Positions 42,141-50,645 of a stretch of 64,000 nt of DNA are shown here, piece by piece. The DNA is from Saliphagus infecundisoli. GTDB taxonomy: Archaea; Halobacteriota; Halobacteria; Halobacteriales; Natrialbaceae. Below the pieces are notes generated by a model. It saw nothing but the letters and a program-made list of their open reading frames with translations. It was not told where the DNA came from and did no database searches. Positions within the stretch are counted from its first letter, which is position 1; every line of letters begins with the position of its first letter. The translations under genes and the position numbers were made by a program. The stretch spans positions 558,001-622,000 of the forward strand of contig NZ_JAIWHV010000001.1 of the NCBI RefSeq assembly GCF_020177375.1, written 5' to 3'.

Positions 42141-43012
42141 GGGAGGGAGACATCGGTCCCCGACTGGATGCTCGCGGCCTTGACGGTGTTGTAGAGGAGC
42201 ATCGCGCGGGTCATCGGGCCGACGCCGCCGGGGACGGGCGTGATGGCACCCGCCGTCTCGCGGGCGCTCTCGAAGGCGACGTCGCCGACGGCCTCGCCGT
42301 CGACGTGATTGTAGCCGACGTCGATCACCGTCGCCCCCTCGGCAAGCATCGAGCCGTCGATCAGTTCGGGGACGCCCGCGGCGGCGACGACGATGTCGGC
42401 TCCACGGGTCTTTTCGGCGAGGTCGTCGGTCCGGGAGTGACAGACGGTGACGGTGGCGTTGCCGTCGGGCGCCTTCCGCAAGAGGAGGTTCGCCAGGGGC
42501 TTGCCGACGAGGTTCGAGCGCCCGACGACGACGGCGTCGGCGCCCTCGGTCTCGACGCCGGCGGCGTCCAGCAACTTCTGGACGCCGTGGGGGGTACAGG
42601 GCCGATAGCGCGGGTCGCCCCGGACGAGCCGGCCGACGTTTTCGGGATGGAAACCGTCGACGTCCTTCAGGGGAGTGACGCTGCGGAGCGCGCGCTCGGA
42701 ATCCACCTGGTCGGGGAGGGGCGTCTGGACCAGGACCCCGTGGACGTCCGCGCGCTCGTTGAGGTCGGCGACGACGGCCATCAGCTCCTCGGTGTCGGCT
42801 CCCGAATCGACGTCGCGATGGAAGTCCTCGATGCCGACCTCTCGGCAGTCCTCGCGTTTCATCGAGACGTAGGTCTCGCTCGCGGGGTCGTCGCTCATCA
42901 ACACCGTCGCCAGCCCCGGCTGGACGCCCGCGTCCGCCAGCTCTTCGATCGACTCGGCTAACTCCTCCCGGAGGGAGGCGGCGACCGCGTCGCCGTCGAT
43001 GATCTCGGTCAT
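42137..43012 (-). CDS. folD: Methylenetetrahydrofolate dehydrogenase / methenyltetrahydrofolate cyclohydrolase
   Basis: A 291-residue bifunctional enzyme that converts methylene-THF to formyl-THF in one-carbon metabolism. Conserved blocks: PGLATVLMSDDPASETYVSMKREDC (catalytic Tyr-x3-Lys in YVSMK), HGVLVQTPLPDQVD, the PCTPHGVQKLLD substrate loop, VVVGRSNLVGKPLANLLL (NADP binding), ATVTVCHSRTDDL and PVPGGVGPMTRAMLLYNTV. ATG 43012 matches the family start. It is 93 bases from the 43106 gene on the same strand, with glyA further upstream, so the two folate-linked genes are near each other. Confidence 0.97.
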   Translation of the reverse strand: MTEIIDGDAVAASLREELAESIEELADAGVQPGLATVLMSDDPASETYVSMKREDCREVGIEDFHRDVDSGADTEELMAVVADLNERADVHGVLVQTPLPDQVDSERALRSVTPLKDVDGFHPENVGRLVRGDPRYRPCTPHGVQKLLDAAGVETEGADAVVVGRSNLVGKPLANLLLRKAPDGNATVTVCHSRTDDLAEKTRGADIVVAAAGVPELIDGSMLAEGATVIDVGYNHVDGEAVGDVAFESARETAGAITPVPGGVGPMTRAMLLYNTVKAASIQSGTDVSLP

Positions 43013-43105
43013 GGTCGAGAGGGCGACGGCGACACCCTTCAAACCTCGGATCCGTGCCTATCTCGCCTGGCTACCCGGGAATTGTATCCACGAACGTGGG
43101 TATCG

Positions 43106-44017
43106 CTACGCTCGCCGCGACAGCGCGCGGGCGAGACGGTCCTCGGCGGTCGAGAGGTCGGCGAGCACCCGCGCCCCCTCCCGCAGGACGGGGTGGGTCG
43201 TCGGGATCGACTGGTAGAAGTACGCGTACATCGTCCATGGGTCCGGGAACCCGCCTCGGAGGGCGTGTCCCGACTGGATCTCGTCCTGGCGGTCGGCGAG
43301 GACCTCCCCGAGCTCCGTTCGCAGCCGATCCACCTCCCGCCACCGCTCCCGGAGCTCGTCGAACGACTGCCCGGGAAGGGGCCGGTCGTCGAGCCGGTCG
43401 AGCGAGCGCTCGAGCCCCGATAGCGTCTCACCGTAGCTCTCAAGGGAGGCGATCTCGGCGTCGAGGGCGTCGACGAGGTCCTCGCGGCCCTCGCGGGCGT
43501 CGGTCGCGGCCTGGACGAGCGCGCGCTCGACCTGGGGCGTGAGGCGGTCGCCGGAGGCGAGGGCGGCCGCGGCGTCGGGGTCGAACTCCGCGGCGACGTT
43601 TTCGGCGAGTGGTTCGTCGTACTCCTCCTCGTAGTGGGGGACGGCCATCACCGTCTCGCGGTAGGCCTCCCGGACGTCACGTATTCCGTCGCCCGTCGCG
43701 TCGGGCGGGCGGAGGAGCGTTTTGGTCCGTGGGCCCGCCGCGGGTTCGCGGACGGTCGTCTCCGGAGAGGCGGTGTCGATCCGGTCGATCCGGCGGGCGA
43801 ACCGGTCGAACGCCCGGGCCTCGGTTCGGGTTCGCTCGCGCTCGCTCTCGCAGGCCTCTCGAGCTTTGGGGAGGAAGACGAGTCCCAGGACGGCCAGCGC
43901 GGCGAGCCCGACCCAGAGGAAGACGAGGGTGTGGTCGATGGCGCTCGCGGCCACACACTCGAGTCCCGAGCAGCCGGTCTCGAAGTCGTACGGTCGTTGT
44001 GAGTAATGCGTCGGCAT
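43106..44017 (-). CDS. Single-helix membrane protein with long helical cytoplasmic part (possibly DUF7260)
   Basis: A 303-residue protein. One hydrophobic segment lies at residues ~28-49 (HTLVFLWVGLAALAVLGLVFLP). The rest is charged, helical, coiled-coil-like (ACESERERTRTEARAFDRFARRIDRI; LESYGETLSGLERSLDRLDDR). From memory it resembles the haloarchaeal DUF7260 group, with no known function. It lies between folD and glyA in the same orientation, but no folate role is suggested by its sequence. Confidence 0.7.
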   Translation of the reverse strand: MPTHYSQRPYDFETGCSGLECVAASAIDHTLVFLWVGLAALAVLGLVFLPKAREACESERERTRTEARAFDRFARRIDRIDTASPETTVREPAAGPRTKTLLRPPDATGDGIRDVREAYRETVMAVPHYEEEYDEPLAENVAAEFDPDAAAALASGDRLTPQVERALVQAATDAREGREDLVDALDAEIASLESYGETLSGLERSLDRLDDRPLPGQSFDELRERWREVDRLRTELGEVLADRQDEIQSGHALRGGFPDPWTMYAYFYQSIPTTHPVLREGARVLADLSTAEDRLARALSRRA

Positions 44018-44088
44018 CGGTCGTTGTCAACCGATATCACAGCTACCACGTCAATAACCGTTTCCCCTCTCCCGAAGGGATGCCAGTT

Positions 44089-45336
44089 CTACTCGTAGAG
44101 GGGGTTTTCCGCACAGAGCTCTGCGACCTCCTCGCGGACCGCCTCGCGGACGTCCCCGTCGTCGGGCGCGTCGATCACGCGTGCGATCAGGTCCGCGACG
44201 GTCTCCATGTCCTCGGTATCGAACCCGCGGGTCGTGAGCGCGGGGGTGCCCGCGCGGATCCCGCTGGGGTCGAAGGCCGAACGGGTCTCGCCGGGGACCG
44301 TGTTCCCGTTGAGGACGACGTCGGCCGCCTCGAGAGCCTCCTCGGCGTCGCCGCCGGTCGTGTCGGGGTTGGAGGGCCGGAGGTCGACGAGCACGAGGTG
44401 GTTGTCGGTCCCCCCCGAGACGACCTCGAAGCCGCGTTTGGCGAGGCCGTCGGCGAGGGCCTCGGCGTTTTCGACCGTCCGTTCGGCGTACTCCTCGAAC
44501 TCGGATTCTAAGGCCTCGCCGAAGCCGACGGCCTTCCCCGCGACGTTGTGCATCAGCGGGCCGCCCTGGCCGCCCGGGAACACCGCCGAATCGATGTCGT
44601 CTGCGTACTCGTCGTCACACATCACGATCCCGCCCCGACCCGACCGGATCGTCTTGTGGGTCGAGCCGGTGACGAAGTCGGCGACGCCCACGGGGGAGGG
44701 GTGGACGCCCGCCGCGACGAGACCCGTGATGTGGGCGATGTCGGCGAGGTGGAGCGCGTCGGCGTCCTCGGCCGTCTCCTGGATGCGCTCCCACTCGACC
44801 TCGCGGGGGTACGCGGAGTACCCCGAGACGACGATATCGGGCTCGAACTCGGCGGCGTGGTCGGCGAGGCCGTCGTAGTCGAGATAGCCCGTCTCGGGGT
44901 CTACCTCGTACTGTTCGACCTCGTAGAGCTGGCCGGTGAAGTTCGCGGGGTGGCCATGAGAGAGGTGGCCGCCGTGGGTCAGATCCAGCGAGAGGACCTT
45001 ATCGCCCGGCTCGAGCATGGCGAAGTAGACGGCCTGGTTGGCTTGCGTACCGGAGTGGGGCTGGACGTTGACGTGGTCGGCGCCGAACAGCTCCGTGGCG
45101 CGTTCGATCGCCAGCTCCTCGACCTCGTCGGCGAACTCACAGCCGCCGTAGTACCGGGAGCCGGGATACCCCTCGGCGTACTTGTTGGTGAGCACGCTGC
45201 TCTGGGCGTCGAGCACCGCCCGGCTGACGTGGTTCTCGCTCGCGATCATCTGGAGGCTCGACTCCTGACGATCGATCTCGCCCTCCAATGCGTCGGCGAC
45301 GGCCGGATCGACGGCTCTGACGCGGTCGTGGTTCAT
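44089..45336 (-). CDS. glyA: Serine hydroxymethyltransferase
   Basis: A 415-residue PLP enzyme converting serine and THF to glycine and methylene-THF. Conserved sequence includes SLQMIASENHVSRAVLDAQSSVLTNKYAEGYPGSRYYGGCE, LTHGGHLSHGH, the PLP-lysine region TGSTHKTIRSGRGG (Lys228) and the NTVPGE/SGIRAGTPALTTRGF blocks. ATG 45336 matches the haloarchaeal N-terminus (MNHDRVRAVDPAVADAL); an in-frame ATG at 45363 would overlap the TATA-like ACACTTATG (minus strand, 45362-45370), so the shorter start is preferred. Length is standard. Confidence 0.97.
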   Translation of the reverse strand: MNHDRVRAVDPAVADALEGEIDRQESSLQMIASENHVSRAVLDAQSSVLTNKYAEGYPGSRYYGGCEFADEVEELAIERATELFGADHVNVQPHSGTQANQAVYFAMLEPGDKVLSLDLTHGGHLSHGHPANFTGQLYEVEQYEVDPETGYLDYDGLADHAAEFEPDIVVSGYSAYPREVEWERIQETAEDADALHLADIAHITGLVAAGVHPSPVGVADFVTGSTHKTIRSGRGGIVMCDDEYADDIDSAVFPGGQGGPLMHNVAGKAVGFGEALESEFEEYAERTVENAEALADGLAKRGFEVVSGGTDNHLVLVDLRPSNPDTTGGDAEEALEAADVVLNGNTVPGETRSAFDPSGIRAGTPALTTRGFDTEDMETVADLIARVIDAPDDGDVREAVREEVAELCAENPLYE

Positions 45337-45647
45337 GTTCGAATCGTATCCTGGCTCGGCCATAAGTGTACCTTTCACCCGAAGATCGACCGATGAAAGC
45401 CCCTCGTTGGCACGACTCACGGGACCGCTTCTCGATTAATTCCGATGGATATATCCACACCTCATAGCTAATAATATCAGGATCTTCGGACCTAAACCAG
45501 CTCGAAAGATCGATGATATAGCCTCGATCGGAGAGAAATGACGAAAGAACGGACAAAAATTACCGGTAAGGTGGTCCGACTATAAGTTGAGGCGAACGAA
45601 CGGCCGACAAAATTAAGTAAGTAGCGGACTTTTAGTTGACCAGTAAG
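45337..45647. promoter_or_regulatory. glyA / tbsP divergent intergenic region with palindrome
   Basis: About 310 bases, A/T-rich for this genome. Boxes for glyA (minus, 45362-45370) and tbsP (ACTATAAGTTG at about 45579-45589; AAATTAAGTA at about 45609-45618) can be seen. A perfect 10-base palindrome TTACCGGTAA lies at 45560-45569, just upstream of the first tbsP box, and is a candidate operator. The region near 45450-45480 is very A/T-rich. No small gene is supported. Confidence 0.45.
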
Positions 45648-46466
45648 ATGAGCTCAAATTTACTCGATAGCGGGATCGACGAGGTCCTCTCTGCGGTCCT
45701 CGCCGAGGCGAGCGGGGAGATCTACATGGTCAACCCCTCCCGCGAGGGCGTCGAGTCGTTCGTCGCCGTCGCGACCGAGTTCGACGAGGAACTCCCCTTG
45801 GTCCGACTGCTCGCCGACGAGCGGACCCTGAAGGACGTGATGGAGGACTTCATCGTCGCGAGCAACGCCGCCGACCTGGTCGCCGACGGCTCGCTCTCCT
45901 TCCGGACGCTCGACGAGAGCCCCGAGAACTCGCTTCTGATCACCGGCGACCGGGTGGTCGCGGTCGTCGCCGCCGGCGACCGCGTCGGCGGGCTCGCGAC
46001 CGACGACGAGGGGTTTGTCGAGGCCGCCACCGAGGCCTACGCCGATCGCTGGGACGCAGCCGAGGAGTTCACCCTCCGGACGCCGCCGATCTCGCGGGTC
46101 CGGGAGACCCTGGCCGAGGAGATCTCCGAGGAGGCCGAGGCCGACTTCGTCGCGATCCTCGACTCGTTGGAGACCGCCCGCGGCGACGGCGAGGGGTTGG
46201 ATGAGGTCACCATCTCGCTGCTCGTCGCGGCGAAAAACGACGCCCTGCTGTACGATATCAGCAAGTGGGGCGAGGACGTCGGCATCGCCTCCAAAGCCAC
46301 TTTCTCCCGGACGAAGACCCGCCTCGAGGAGATGGGTCTCATCGACACCGAGAAGGTCCCGATCGACGTCGGCCGGCCCCGACTCCGGCTGAAGATCGGC
46401 GACGACCGGCTCCGGGACGCCGAGGGCGGGGACCTCGCCGCCAGCGCGACGGACGTTCTGGGCTGA
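45648..46466 (+). CDS. tbsP: Transcriptional regulator TbsP
   Basis: A 272-residue protein. N-terminal DEVLSAVLAEASGEIYMVNPSREGVESFVAVATEFDEELPLVRLLADERTLKDVMEDFIVASNAADLV and C-terminal ISLLVAAKNDALLYDISKWGEDVGIASKATFSRTKTRLEEMGLIDTEKVPIDVGRPRLRLKI match the haloarchaeal DUF5821/TbsP family. In Haloferax, TbsP is a repressor that works with the sugar regulator TrmB in control of glycolysis and gluconeogenesis. The C-terminal part is a winged helix that binds DNA. ATG 45648 is preferred over an upstream in-frame TTG. It precedes a sugar dehydrogenase gene by eight bases. Confidence 0.88.
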   Translation: MSSNLLDSGIDEVLSAVLAEASGEIYMVNPSREGVESFVAVATEFDEELPLVRLLADERTLKDVMEDFIVASNAADLVADGSLSFRTLDESPENSLLITGDRVVAVVAAGDRVGGLATDDEGFVEAATEAYADRWDAAEEFTLRTPPISRVRETLAEEISEEAEADFVAILDSLETARGDGEGLDEVTISLLVAAKNDALLYDISKWGEDVGIASKATFSRTKTRLEEMGLIDTEKVPIDVGRPRLRLKIGDDRLRDAEGGDLAASATDVLG

Positions 46467-46474
46467 TCGGTCGG

Positions 46475-47962
46475 ATGACCCGTCGCTCCCGCCGCCGGGT
46501 TCTCGCGACGGCGGGAAGCCTCGTGCTCGCCGGCTGTACGTTCTCGCGGTCCGACGGTGATGAGAGCGGAGAGGACACTGGCGAGACGCCGGAGGTAACC
46601 GATACGCCGACAGGATCGCCCGAGGGGAACGATACCGACGAGAGCAACGCGAGCGACGGAAACGGATCGGACGAAGGGTCCGCGACCGACGACCTCGAGA
46701 CGGAAACCGAGCCTACTGACGAGTCGGGGACCGACACGGAGACCGGGTCCACCGACGGGGAGGCCGGCGGTGAACCCGAAACGGAGACGAACGGGACGGA
46801 GGCAGACGGCGAGGACGACGGAGACGACGGCGAGGACGGCGACGACCCCGAGCCGCCGACCGACGCCCCGGCGCTATCGGTCGATCGGAAGCCGCTCGTG
46901 ACGGGCCTGGAAGTCCCCTGGGACCTCGCGTTCGCGCGGGAGGAAGCCTTCCTGACCGAACGCGGGGGCCATCTCACGCGGATCGACACCGAGCGACTGC
47001 TCTCGGGCGAGCCGATCGACGCGGCCGACTTCGAGGGCCGCCGCGAGTGGCCGGCCGAGAGCCTGCTCGGTGTCGCGGTCCATCCCGAGGAGCGGTGGGT
47101 GTACGTCGCCGCCCACGCCGACGGCGAGACCAGAGTCGAGCGGTTCGACCCCGATACCCCCGGCGACCGCGAGCCGATCCTCGAGGGGATCGTCGGCGAC
47201 CACACGATCGGGACGGGGCTCGCGTTCGGTCCCGGGGGCGATCTCTGGGTCACTGCCGGCACCGCCGAGCGCGACCCGGCCCGGGATCCCTCGACGCTCG
47301 GGGGGACGATCCTGCGGCTCCGGCCCGACGGAACGCCCTCCCCGGCGAACCCGGGGCTTGCGGACCCGCGGGTGTTCAGCTACGGCCACCGCAACCCCCA
47401 GGGAGTGGGGTTCCTCCCCGACGGGACGCCGGTCGCGACCGACCACGGGCCCGAGGGGCGAGACGAGATCCGCCGGCTCCGCCCCGGCGACGACGCGGGC
47501 TGGCCGGTCGCCCGCGGGGGACCCGACGATCCGGAGTACGAGGCCTACGGCGAGGAGTACGCGCCACCCCTGGTCAACACCGGCGAGGAGACGTGGGCAC
47601 CGGGGGGCTGTACGGTCTACGACGGCGGGGCGATCCCCTCCTGGCGGGGCCGGCTGCTGGTCGCGACCCTCTCTGGACGGCACCTCGACGTCGTCACGCT
47701 GACCCCGCCCGGGGCCGACCTCCCGCCGGTCGGCGACCGCGGCCGCCGGTTCGACGCCGACTGGCTCGACGACGCCTACACGGCGACGGCCCACCGGGTC
47801 CTTGAGGACGAACTCGGTCGGCTGCGGGGCGTCGTGGCGGCTCCCGACGGAACCCCCCTCGTGCTCACGTCGAACCGCGACGGGATGACCCGCGCGGACG
47901 AGCCGTTCCCTCGCGAGCGCGACGACGCGGTCGTCCGGCTCCGGCGTTCTAGTCGCCAGTGA
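46475..47962 (+). CDS. TAT lipoprotein, PQQ-dependent sugar dehydrogenase-like beta-propeller
   Basis: A 495-residue exported protein. The first ~22 residues are a TAT lipoprotein signal (RRSRRRVLATAGSLVLAGC). A long acidic linker (~115 residues) rich in Thr, Ser, Glu, Asp and Gly follows, with several Asn-X-Ser/Thr sites. Then comes a glucose/sorbosone dehydrogenase propeller: ALSVDRKPLVTGLEVPWDLAF, LLGVAVHPEERWVYVAAH, GTILRLRPDGTPSPANPG, FSYGHRNPQGVGFLPDGTPVATDHGPEGRDEIRRLRPG. Family members oxidise aldoses at the cell surface with PQQ; haloarchaeal cofactor use is not proven. It follows tbsP closely, so control by that regulator is plausible. Confidence 0.9.
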   Translation: MTRRSRRRVLATAGSLVLAGCTFSRSDGDESGEDTGETPEVTDTPTGSPEGNDTDESNASDGNGSDEGSATDDLETETEPTDESGTDTETGSTDGEAGGEPETETNGTEADGEDDGDDGEDGDDPEPPTDAPALSVDRKPLVTGLEVPWDLAFAREEAFLTERGGHLTRIDTERLLSGEPIDAADFEGRREWPAESLLGVAVHPEERWVYVAAHADGETRVERFDPDTPGDREPILEGIVGDHTIGTGLAFGPGGDLWVTAGTAERDPARDPSTLGGTILRLRPDGTPSPANPGLADPRVFSYGHRNPQGVGFLPDGTPVATDHGPEGRDEIRRLRPGDDAGWPVARGGPDDPEYEAYGEEYAPPLVNTGEETWAPGGCTVYDGGAIPSWRGRLLVATLSGRHLDVVTLTPPGADLPPVGDRGRRFDADWLDDAYTATAHRVLEDELGRLRGVVAAPDGTPLVLTSNRDGMTRADEPFPRERDDAVVRLRRSSRQ

Positions 47963-48007
47963 GCGACAATCACAACCCCCAAGTCCGCGGTCCCCCCTCT
48001 TCGGGGC

Positions 48008-48709
48008 ATGTACGAGGCCGTCCATTCCGGCGCCGACGGCGAGTGCGCCGACCGGCTCGTCGGGACCGCGGCCGACTACGGCTTCGAGGGGGTCGTCCTG
48101 TGGCTCGACCCGGACGCTGAGTCCGGGATCGACCCGGAGGCCCTCGCCGCCGAGCACGGGATCGACGTCGTCGCCGGCGTCGAGATCCGGGCGGGGAGTC
48201 CGGGCGAGGCCGACGGACGCGTGAACGCCCTCCGCGAGGAGCGGACGGTCCTCGCGGTCCGTGGCGGAACCGACACGATGAACCGCTTTGCCGTCGAGCG
48301 CCCCGAAGTCGACGTGCTCGCCCGCCCGATGGCCGGCGACGGCGACGTCAACCACGTGCTCGCGAAGGCGGCCGTCGAGAACGGCGTCCGGCTCGAGTTC
48401 TCCCTGTCGCCCGTCCTCCGGCAGAGCGGCGGCCGCCGCGTGCGGGCGCTCCAGTCGCTTCGCAAACTCCGGGAGGTCGTCGGCTACTACGACGCACCCG
48501 TCGTCGTGAGCGCCGATCCCGAATCCCGGTTCGAGCTCCGGGCGCCCCGGGAACTGGCCGCGGTCGGCGAGGCGATCGGCTTCGACCGGGAGACCATCGA
48601 GGACGGGCTGGCGGAGTGGGGCCGGCTGGCCGAGCGAAACCGACGGATCGACTCCGAGGCGTTCATTGAGCCCGGGGTCCAAGCGGGACGGTATGACGAA
48701 GACCGTTGA
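48008..48709 (+). CDS. rnp3: Ribonuclease P protein component 3 (Rpp30)
   Basis: A 233-residue protein with the Rpp30 TIM-barrel pattern: YEAVHSGADGECADRLVGTAADYGFEGVVLWLD, IDVVAGVEIRAGSP, VLAVRGGTDTMNRFAVERPEVDVLARPM, NHVLAKAAVENGVRLEFSLSPVLRQSGGRRVRALQSLRKL. It is a subunit of the archaeal RNase P that removes tRNA 5' leaders. It overlaps the next methyltransferase gene by 17 bases, and rnp2 lies just after that, so two RNase P proteins are in one operon. Confidence 0.93.
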   Translation: MYEAVHSGADGECADRLVGTAADYGFEGVVLWLDPDAESGIDPEALAAEHGIDVVAGVEIRAGSPGEADGRVNALREERTVLAVRGGTDTMNRFAVERPEVDVLARPMAGDGDVNHVLAKAAVENGVRLEFSLSPVLRQSGGRRVRALQSLRKLREVVGYYDAPVVVSADPESRFELRAPRELAAVGEAIGFDRETIEDGLAEWGRLAERNRRIDSEAFIEPGVQAGRYDEDR

Positions 48710-49298
48710 CGACCACGCGGCACGCTTCGACGAGAAAGCCGACGAGTACGACGACGGCGGCTCTCCCGAGTATCTGGAGTGTCGCGATCTGGTGATCGAG
48801 CACGCCGACCCCGGCCCCGACGACGTCGTCCTCGATCTGGGTACCGGAACGGGTGCGATCGCGCTCGCGCTCGCCGACCGGGCGGATCGGGTCGTCGGCC
48901 GGGACGTCAGCGAGGGGATGCTCGCGGAGGCGGAGCGGAAGGCCGCGGAGGCGGGGATCGAGAACGCCGCGTTCGGGATCGGCCGCTTTCGCGAACCCGA
49001 CTACGACGGTCCCGTCGATATCGTCACCACGAACTTCGCGCTCCACCACCTCGCCGACGAGGAGAAACGGGAGGCGATCGAGCGGATCGTCGAACTCGGT
49101 CCGCGGCGGTTCGTGCTGGGCGACGTGATGTTCTTCGGCGAACCCGACCCCGACGAGCCGTTCTACTCGCCCGAGGTGGACGACCCCGCGACCGTCGGGA
49201 TGCTCGCGGACGCGCTCACGGATGCCGGCTTCTCGCTGACCGCCGTCGAGCGCGTCGCCGACCAGGTCGGCGTGCTCGTCGCCGAACGCCGGGTATGA
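48693..49298 (+). CDS. Class I SAM-dependent methyltransferase in the RNase P operon
   Basis: A 201-residue Rossmann methyltransferase: motif I is VVLDLGTGTGAIALALADRA, followed by VVGRDVSEGMLAEAERKA and DIVTTNFALHHLADEEKREAIERIVEL. The substrate is unknown. It overlaps rnp3 at its start and rnp2 at its end (ATGA), which is tight co-translation. A role in RNA or protein modification in the tRNA-processing pathway is possible but not demonstrable; it may be a conserved haloarchaeal operon member. Confidence 0.88.
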   Translation: MTKTVDDHAARFDEKADEYDDGGSPEYLECRDLVIEHADPGPDDVVLDLGTGTGAIALALADRADRVVGRDVSEGMLAEAERKAAEAGIENAAFGIGRFREPDYDGPVDIVTTNFALHHLADEEKREAIERIVELGPRRFVLGDVMFFGEPDPDEPFYSPEVDDPATVGMLADALTDAGFSLTAVERVADQVGVLVAERRV

Positions 49299-49639
49299 AA
49301 CATCTCCCGAAACACCTCCGCCCACGGTGGCGGTATCTCGCGGTCCGGATCGACCTGCCCGCCGGGGAGACGGTCGGCCGGCGGGCGTTCCAGCGCGAAC
49401 TGTGGTACGCCGGCCAGAACCTGCTGGGCGACCCCGGCAGCGCCGACGCCGTGCTCTCGGTCGTCCGGTTTTCGGTCTCTCCGGGCGGCGGGTCGGCGGT
49501 CGTCAAGGCCCGCCGCGGCGAGGAGGGGCCGGCGAGGGCGGCGCTGGCCTGCGTCGATACCGTCGAGGGGACGCCCGTCGGGCTCTCCGTCGGGGGAATC
49601 GGCGGGACGATCCGGGCGACGGCGGAGAACCACCTTTGA
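49295..49639 (+). CDS. rnp2: Ribonuclease P protein component 2 (Pop5)
   Basis: A 114-residue protein with LRPRWRYLAVRIDLPAGE, RAFQRELWYAGQNLLGDPGSADAVLSVVRF and AALACVDTVEGTPVGLSVGGIGGTIRA, matching archaeal Pop5. Pop5 and Rpp30 form the catalytic-domain-binding protein pair of RNase P. Its start overlaps the methyltransferase stop by four bases. The next gene is psmA, after a spacer of 192 bases. Confidence 0.92.
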   Translation: MKHLPKHLRPRWRYLAVRIDLPAGETVGRRAFQRELWYAGQNLLGDPGSADAVLSVVRFSVSPGGGSAVVKARRGEEGPARAALACVDTVEGTPVGLSVGGIGGTIRATAENHL

Positions 49640-49698
49640 GGCCGCCGACTCACCACGTTTGAACCTTTGTATCGGGGAGCCCGACGGGCGGGAAGAAA

Positions 49699-49708
49699 AG
49701 TATTTAGG
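49699..49708 (+). promoter_or_regulatory. Probable psmA TATA box
   Basis: AGTATTTAGG lies in the spacer between rnp2 and psmA, about 125 bases before the psmA ATG. It predicts a leader of roughly 100 bases, long for haloarchaea, and an internal promoter in the cluster. Confidence 0.4.
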
Positions 49709-49831
49709 ACGCCGTCGGCAAGGTTCGGGAGAGAGAAACGTCGTGTTCGATACTGCCGAGCGGGTCGTCGCGCACGCGAGTCGATCCGCGGGCGCCGGTG
49801 TACGTATCCACGACAGACCTCGGATCTAACT

Positions 49832-50602
49832 ATGCAGGGACAACAACAACAGCAGGCCTACGACCGTGGGATCACGATCTTCTCGCCGGACGGACGGCTC
49901 TACCAGGTGGAGTACGCCCGGGAGGCGGTCAAACGCGGCACCGCCAGCATCGGGGTTCGGACGGCCGACGGCGTCGTACTCGCCGTCGACAAGCGCGTCC
50001 CTTCCCCGCTTCTGGAGGACTCGAGCGTCGAGAAGATCCACAAGGCAGACGACCACGTCGGCATCGCGAGCGCCGGCCACGTCGCCGACGCCCGCCAGCT
50101 GATCGACTTCGCGCGCCGCCAGGCCCAGGTCAACCAGCTTCGCTACGGCGAGCCGATCGGCGTCGAGGGGCTCACGAAGGAGATCACCGACCACATCCAG
50201 CAGTACACCCAGGTCGGGGGCGCACGTCCGTTCGGCGTCGCCCTGATCGTCGGCGGCATCGAGAACGGCGAGCCCCGCCTGTTCGAGACTGATCCCTCGG
50301 GAACCCCCTACGAGTGGCAGGCCCTGGCGGTCGGCGCTGACCGGGGCGAACTCCAGACGTACCTCGAGGACAACTACGACGAGGAGGCCGACCTCGCGGG
50401 CGGCATCGCGCTCGCGCTCGACGCGCTGGCCTCGGTCAACGACGGCTCGTTGCTCCCCAAGGAACTGGGCCTCGCGACGGTCGACGTCGAGACCGAACAG
50501 TTCGACATGTACGACGAGGAACGCATCGAGGCCGAACTCGAGGAGAACGACCTGCTCGACGACGGCGAGGACGACGAGAGCGACGAGGACGGCGAGGAGT
50601 AG
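49832..50602 (+). CDS. psmA: Proteasome subunit alpha
   Basis: A 256-residue 20S proteasome alpha subunit. The N-terminal YDRGITIFSPDGRLYQVEYAREAVKRGTASIGVRT carries the family signature, followed by VVLAVDKRVPSPLLEDSSVEKIHKADDHVG. Haloarchaea usually have two alpha types, and this one has a glutamine-rich beginning (MQGQQQQQ) and a very acidic C-terminal tail. Alpha rings gate the catalytic chamber and dock ATPases. It sits between rnp2 and SBDS, the known archaeal superoperon order. ATG 49832 fits the family start. Confidence 0.97.
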   Translation: MQGQQQQQAYDRGITIFSPDGRLYQVEYAREAVKRGTASIGVRTADGVVLAVDKRVPSPLLEDSSVEKIHKADDHVGIASAGHVADARQLIDFARRQAQVNQLRYGEPIGVEGLTKEITDHIQQYTQVGGARPFGVALIVGGIENGEPRLFETDPSGTPYEWQALAVGADRGELQTYLEDNYDEEADLAGGIALALDALASVNDGSLLPKELGLATVDVETEQFDMYDEERIEAELEENDLLDDGEDDESDEDGEE

Positions 50603-50645
50603 TCGGCAGGAAAGTTCTTTTAGGCACCCTCCGCTAGCTCCGGGC

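Noticed and set aside
43087-43098. CCACGAACGTGG near-palindrome between folD and the 43106 gene
   Set aside because: Short and not perfectly symmetric; within chance for GC-rich sequence.
45137-45556. Minus-strand 139-codon frame across the glyA start
   Set aside because: It is a shifted frame of glyA extended into an AT-rich promoter region; no protein-like downstream part.
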